From Acanthochlamys bracteata (taxonomy: Eukaryota > Streptophyta > Magnoliopsida > Pandanales > Velloziaceae): a stretch of 64,000 nt of DNA. The position numbers and the translations under genes are program-made. Positions 59,946 to 64,000 of the stretch are shown piece by piece. The notes beneath the pieces are model-generated. The model worked only from the letters and a program-made list of their open reading frames with translations. It was not told the DNA's origin and ran no database searches. Each line of letters starts with the position of its first letter. Position 1 is the stretch's first letter. The DNA lies in NCBI GenBank assembly GCA_019914995.1, contig CM034130.1:8928001-8992000 (forward strand). The letters are read 5' to 3'.

Positions 59946-62517
59946 TCAGTTGTCATCTGAGGTGCATGTCCAGTAGACCAGCCCACTGCAACATGAATCA
60001 GAGCAGAGCCCTGAGGGTTTCATAACATTAGATGCATAAACTCAAAAGTGAAAGCAGACATACCTAAGCAATATCAGCACACATTGTAGCACACCAGCTA
60101 CGCCTGTCCATGATGACGGGCCCTTGTCTGTAAGTGAATCCTGTACTAGAAAGCCCGCTGAAGCAGCTAGCGACACGAAAGACACGACATACACAATAAA
60201 GAGCCAGAGCTTCAGTCTGCAAACTTAAAAGATAAGATTATGAACAAATCTGTTCTTAAAGTCATCTATTAAACACTAGTCTTCTCTTTAACAGGATTAG
60301 CAACTAAGAATTGATCACAATTTACAAAAGAAAAGATTCACAGAGACAAAGAGCCGCCTAATAATTTCTTGAGCTCACAACTAGGGTAATCTGCATCAAG
60401 AAAGAGCTGCCTACTTATATAATCATTAAAGTATGTAACATAGCCTAGTGGTAACTCTGCATCAACAACCTACTTATCATTCTTTAAAGCATCTAACATA
60501 GTACAACCTCACCTTTACTTGAGTGGTTTTTGAAATTCAGGTCCAATTTCATGCAGGAGCTTAGTTTGATAAGATTCCTAAGCTTATATACAAAGCATCA
60601 CTGTCAAAGTCCATGACAGTGAGTACTATGACCATGCTAACTCTAAAACTCTTAAACATATAAAACCTAAATGCTACCTATAAAGCAACAAATCACCTCT
60701 CAGTAACTTATATACAGCATGACCTTTATCACAGAAGCGGCAGCCACATTATAGGCTAATTTCATGAGTGAGCCTGAGTTCGCATGATTCTGACCTTATA
60801 TATAAACCACGGCTAACTCGGCCCCAAGAAACCTCAACATTGGGAACATGTACAAACAAGATGCAGGAAAAAGAAAATGCATCAATCCAATCACATAAAC
60901 TAGGAAATACATTTACCTAATACAGAGTGCAATGCTTGTGTTGGATAGACATTGGACACTACTTTTGGACATTCCTCTGACAAGTATTGCACTTGATTTT
61001 CAAACCACCATCATAGATTGAATGACAATTTGTATCCACATATCGAGAACTTCAAAACAAGTAATGGACACATGCATACATCTCTCTGTATCTTAAAACC
61101 AAACATTTCTGCACCATTTTGCACCTATTATCCTAGATATCCAAACCCACAAGTCAAATCATATCGCGAGCCCTAAAATCCTCTTAATTTACAAGCCATC
61201 TCCAAAAAAATTTTACTTTACAGAAAGGAATTCATCACTCTCTTCCCATAATTTAGTATATAACGATTTGGCAATATGGATGTCTGTATCATCATCAATA
61301 GCAGTACATGCACATGGTAATACAAATATTAAAATTAAAAAACAACCTTATGTTATGTGGGAAAAGAAAATTATTAGCCACCTTCCAAGAAACAGTGCTT
61401 ATAAAAGAGATATATATCATAATCTACAATTAAAATAAGATCTTGCTTTGAAAGCTGAAAAAAACTGTCAGACTAATTTTGTCACATTAAGAGCGAGAAT
61501 TGGTTCTGATCTTGAAGAATTATCCTACAGTATTTGCTCAAGGTTGATCATTTAACCAAGAAATCTCTTTTGTTGTGGTTGCAAGATCTCACTTTTAGTA
61601 CTACAGTTATAAGCCTAAATCAGGTTGCAAGAAACTTCAAGCATCCCTTCAAATGAGCATAACTTAATAATACACCTCATCTTTGATGGGTATGAACCAA
61701 AAAACATGCATTCTGATTACAAGATTTGCACCGAGAAAAATTACCGTAGTGCGTACATTCTGTAGAATGTCTTCGCCTAAAATCAGAAAATCACTCTTGG
61801 GATGGTAGGCTGATAGCCAGGCTTAGTTATATTTGAAGAAGATTAATTTGATCGTGTTACAAAACGGGATTCTAGAAGTTGGACTAGTGAGTGTATTGCA
61901 TTGGGAGGAGAGGAGACAGTTACAAAGATACAATCATTGCACTCATTGAAGACATCTTGTGGAAACTAAGATAGACAATGAATTAATGAGCAGTTGCTAT
62001 TAGTTTTTCACAAACAAAATATCGTTCTAGAATCCCATCAAGTTACAATTTCGTTTAACAAAAACGCTGCTTGATGATGTCGAGCTTATTATTCAAACAA
62101 TTATCGAAAGAGAAAGGAAAAACAAAGAAGCAAACAAGCATATGAGAAAGTTTACCTCCACTCGGACTCTCCATAGTAGGGTGAGTAGTCATAGGTAGGT
62201 CCTCTTTCTTGATGCAATTGAACATGAGCGCTGCTAATGTAGCAAATATCCCTAAGACAAAACAACCCAATTCCCCCAATTCAACTTTCGTTTCATTTCA
62301 ACCTAGAGGATTTCTAATATCTCTTTCAAATTCTAACAGATCGAAGTCCATTAGTTGCTAATCGATGATGATACTATTTACCTGGGAGATAGTGGAGGAA
62401 GGGGACAGAGGCGGAGCTACAAACGACGGCGTCGACCCAGAACCACCACCCAGCTCCGAACACCGCGCCGGCGACACCAGGAGCAATCACGCTCCACAAA
62501 ACCCAGCAGTCGTCCAT
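59946..62517 (-). CDS. TMEM50-family four-helix membrane protein, with a one-base frameshift
   Basis: Four exons (minus): 62382-62517, 62156-62251, 60064-60216 and 59946-59985. The product matches the plant TMEM50A/B homologue of about 140 residues. It starts MDDCWVLWSVIAPGVAG, has the diagnostic FGAGWWFWVDAVVCSS, then HYLPGIFATLAALMFN (helix 2), WLFIVYVVSFVSLAASAGFL (helix 3), and GVAGVLQCVLILLSGLVYWT (helix 4). All exon borders are GT-AG. The exon lengths sum to 425, one short of a multiple of three. Within exon 2 the frame must shift by one base between KKEDLP and YDYSPYYGESEW (near 62197) to reach the conserved next segment and the phase-2 junction to exon 3. So either the assembly lacks one base or this allele is broken. 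The human relatives are ER/endosomal membrane proteins; the plant function is unknown. Confidence 0.8.
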
Positions 62518-62810
62518 TCGAATTTTCTTATAATCAATTGATATCTTGAACGCCGGCGAGATCAAAACACGAACACGCCGGCGAATTGGTTTGACGCAAG
62601 TCACGTAACCGAGTAGTAGGTGCTCTTGTACAATTACAAATGTTGAAGGGGACTAGTACTAGTACCGAGTACTACGAGCTCTTAATTAAATTATTAATTA
62701 ACGAATATTAACAAAGAAATAGAAGCTACCATAATCATCAGTTTATTAGGAAAAAGAAAAAAAGAAAATTCCATATCCTATTTTAATTATTGAGTTGATC
62801 GATCTACACA
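62518..62810. promoter_or_regulatory. Promoter region of the TMEM50-type gene
   Basis: A short region between the TMEM50-type start codon and the DREB2 relic. The first 100 bp are G/C-richer leader sequence. The rest is AT-rich and contains a small palindromic stretch (ttaattaaattattaattaa at 62681-62700). No TATA box was fixed. Confidence 0.3.
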
Positions 62811-63490
62811 ATGTACAACGTCGACTTCACCAGAGAAAAAGAAACAAATTCGCCGGATGCGAAACGCTCCCCGCTACGTCCACGAGTTGGCGGAGATGAT
62901 AAGCATAAACGATAACAACTTGATGAAAGACCAGCGAAGCGACGGCGGATGTCAACTGGTTCTCGAAAGGGTTGCATACGCGGCAAGGGAGGAGCCGAGA
63001 ATGTCATCTGCACCTACCATAGCGTTCTACATCAGACTTATTGGGCAAATTGGTCGCTGAGACCAAGGGACCTGATGATGCTCGGAATCAGGCTGGAACG
63101 TTCTCCACCGCCGACGAAGTTAGCTTTTGCCTACGATAAAGCTGCCCGTGTCATGTTTTTCCTCAAAGCTCAATCTTCCGGCAGATCGCCAGCCTTTTCC
63201 AAAGCTGGCGCCGCAGACGATGCAATCCAACAAAGACAGTTTTGAAGATGGTAACGAAGATTTCATGGAGCAATATCAGGAATAGATGTCTGTCAGATGA
63301 TTAGCGAACTATTAACCGAAGAACCTTCTTCTTGTAATAATGTGGGCGACTTTCATGCTTTCAATAGGCACGAAACCTCCGGTCCTGCTGCTGATCCGTT
63401 GGAATCGCTTGATGTTACGCCGCCGGTCGTCGTGATCACCAAAAAACAACCTTAACCATGCTGGCGATGACAGCTATAATATCTGAGCGG
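62811..63490 (+). pseudogene. Broken DREB2-type AP2/ERF transcription factor gene (copy 2)
   Basis: This is an intronless relic of the same family as 31075-31668, in the opposite orientation. The leader reads SRKGCIRGKGGAENVICTY, equal to the DREB2 block just before the AP2 domain. It then becomes SVLHQTYWANW in place of [10 protein letters not shown]. The AP2 domain is disrupted by frame changes, though pieces of the second half (FSTADEVSFAYDKAAR) survive in another frame. The acidic C-terminal part (DSFEDGNEDFMEQYQE) runs into TAG. One base over it continues as DVCQMISELLTEEPSSCNNV and PLESLDVTPPVVVITK. At least three disruptions make it non-functional. It is more diverged in the AP2 domain than copy 1, but its C-terminal part is more complete. 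Confidence 0.75.
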
Positions 63491-63499
63491 TTCCAAACT

Positions 63500-64000
63500 T
63501 ACTCGTTTCAAGTTAATAAATTAGGACAGTCATTAGTGGTATGGTAAATTTCATGTAAGATTCATGAATTTTATATAAATTCAGAGGTTATGCAGCTCAG
63601 GCATGTAATGGAAAAATATGTTATTCATTTAGCTGCCACCAATTTGTTTCAGTTGAAGCAGTTATGAACACATTCATGGAGATTTTAATGTATAAGGAAT
63701 ATGATTGAACACCACAATAGGGGACTGATTTACATGAGCATTTCACTCCTAGTACATAGTGGGTTAGTGGTCATCCTAAATTGGTTAGAGTCATAATTAA
63801 TTGTTACAAGCATACGCTTCATGCTCAGTGGGTCACCAAATATAATGAGGTAACATCCACAATCCCTGAGAGCAGATATGGTGAAACAACTTCATGCCTA
63901 GGTGAAATTAGATGAAAAACTGGAAATGCAAAAAGAAAGTTTGATGACTATTGGACTCTGCTGAGAGCACTTATTTTAAGAACAAAACAACTGAGGGCAC
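63500..64000. other. Right edge of the window, nothing recognised
   Basis: AT-rich sequence with no supported coding exon, repeat or RNA gene. A gene starting beyond the window edge cannot be excluded. Confidence 0.35.

Noticed and set aside
62949-63245. 98-residue plus-strand open frame taken as a gene
   Set aside because: It runs across frame-shifted pieces of a DREB2 gene and so is part of a relic rather than an intact protein.
1-64000. CRISPR arrays, phage genes, bacterial operons, biosynthetic cluster
   Set aside because: No regularly spaced repeats, no prokaryotic gene layout and no set of co-pathway enzymes; every recognisable gene is an intron-bearing plant housekeeping or regulatory gene, or a relic of one.

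Overview
The window is nuclear DNA of a flowering plant. All the recognisable genes have short exons separated by AT-rich introns with GT-AG borders, the intergenic DNA is very AT-rich and carries plant-type miniature transposons, and the proteins match land-plant gene families. The species cannot be named from the sequence; a woody dicot or magnoliid would fit.

Layout from left to right. (1) 1-2.9 kb, minus strand: mitochondrial ribosomal protein mS41 in three coding exons. (2) 3.8-4.8 kb: exon-like remnants of an unidentified minus-strand gene carrying an in-frame stop. (3) 5.6-16.1 kb, minus: a 17-exon gene for a nuclear protein of about 1310 residues with two PHD/extended-PHD modules; one intron holds a large foldback MITE. 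(4) 16.2-17.9 kb: divergent intergenic region with a Tourist-like MITE. (5) 18.0-30.5 kb, plus: VPS52, a subunit of the GARP/EARP tethering complexes, in 19 coding exons, one intron being of GC-AG type. (6) 31.1-31.7 kb, minus: a broken DREB2-type AP2/ERF gene. (7) 33.6-40.0 kb, minus: a HIRIP3/CHZ-type histone chaperone, with a possible alternative last exon. (8) 42.1-45.4 kb, minus: an uncharacterised gene, only partly resolved, and the 3' end of an RTE-type LINE. (9) 45.4-48.2 kb: AT-rich intergenic DNA with a 634-bp hAT-like element bounded by an 8-bp target duplication. (10) 48.2-55.0 kb, plus: a MORN-repeat phosphatidylinositol 4-phosphate 5-kinase. (11) 55.8-57.6 kb, plus: an NHL/LEA-2 membrane protein. 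(12) 59.9-62.5 kb, minus: a TMEM50-family four-helix membrane protein with a one-base frameshift in exon 2. (13) 62.8-63.5 kb, plus: a second broken DREB2-type copy.

These are unrelated housekeeping and regulatory genes; the sequence shows no operon-like or pathway clustering. I found no CRISPR array, phage, novel defence system or RNA gene. The most useful second-look items are the pair of DREB2 relics, the TMEM50 frameshift, the unresolved gene at 42-45 kb, the remnant at 4 kb and the well-bounded MITEs. Exon borders were read by eye from splice consensus, phase continuity and family similarity recalled from memory; no search was run.
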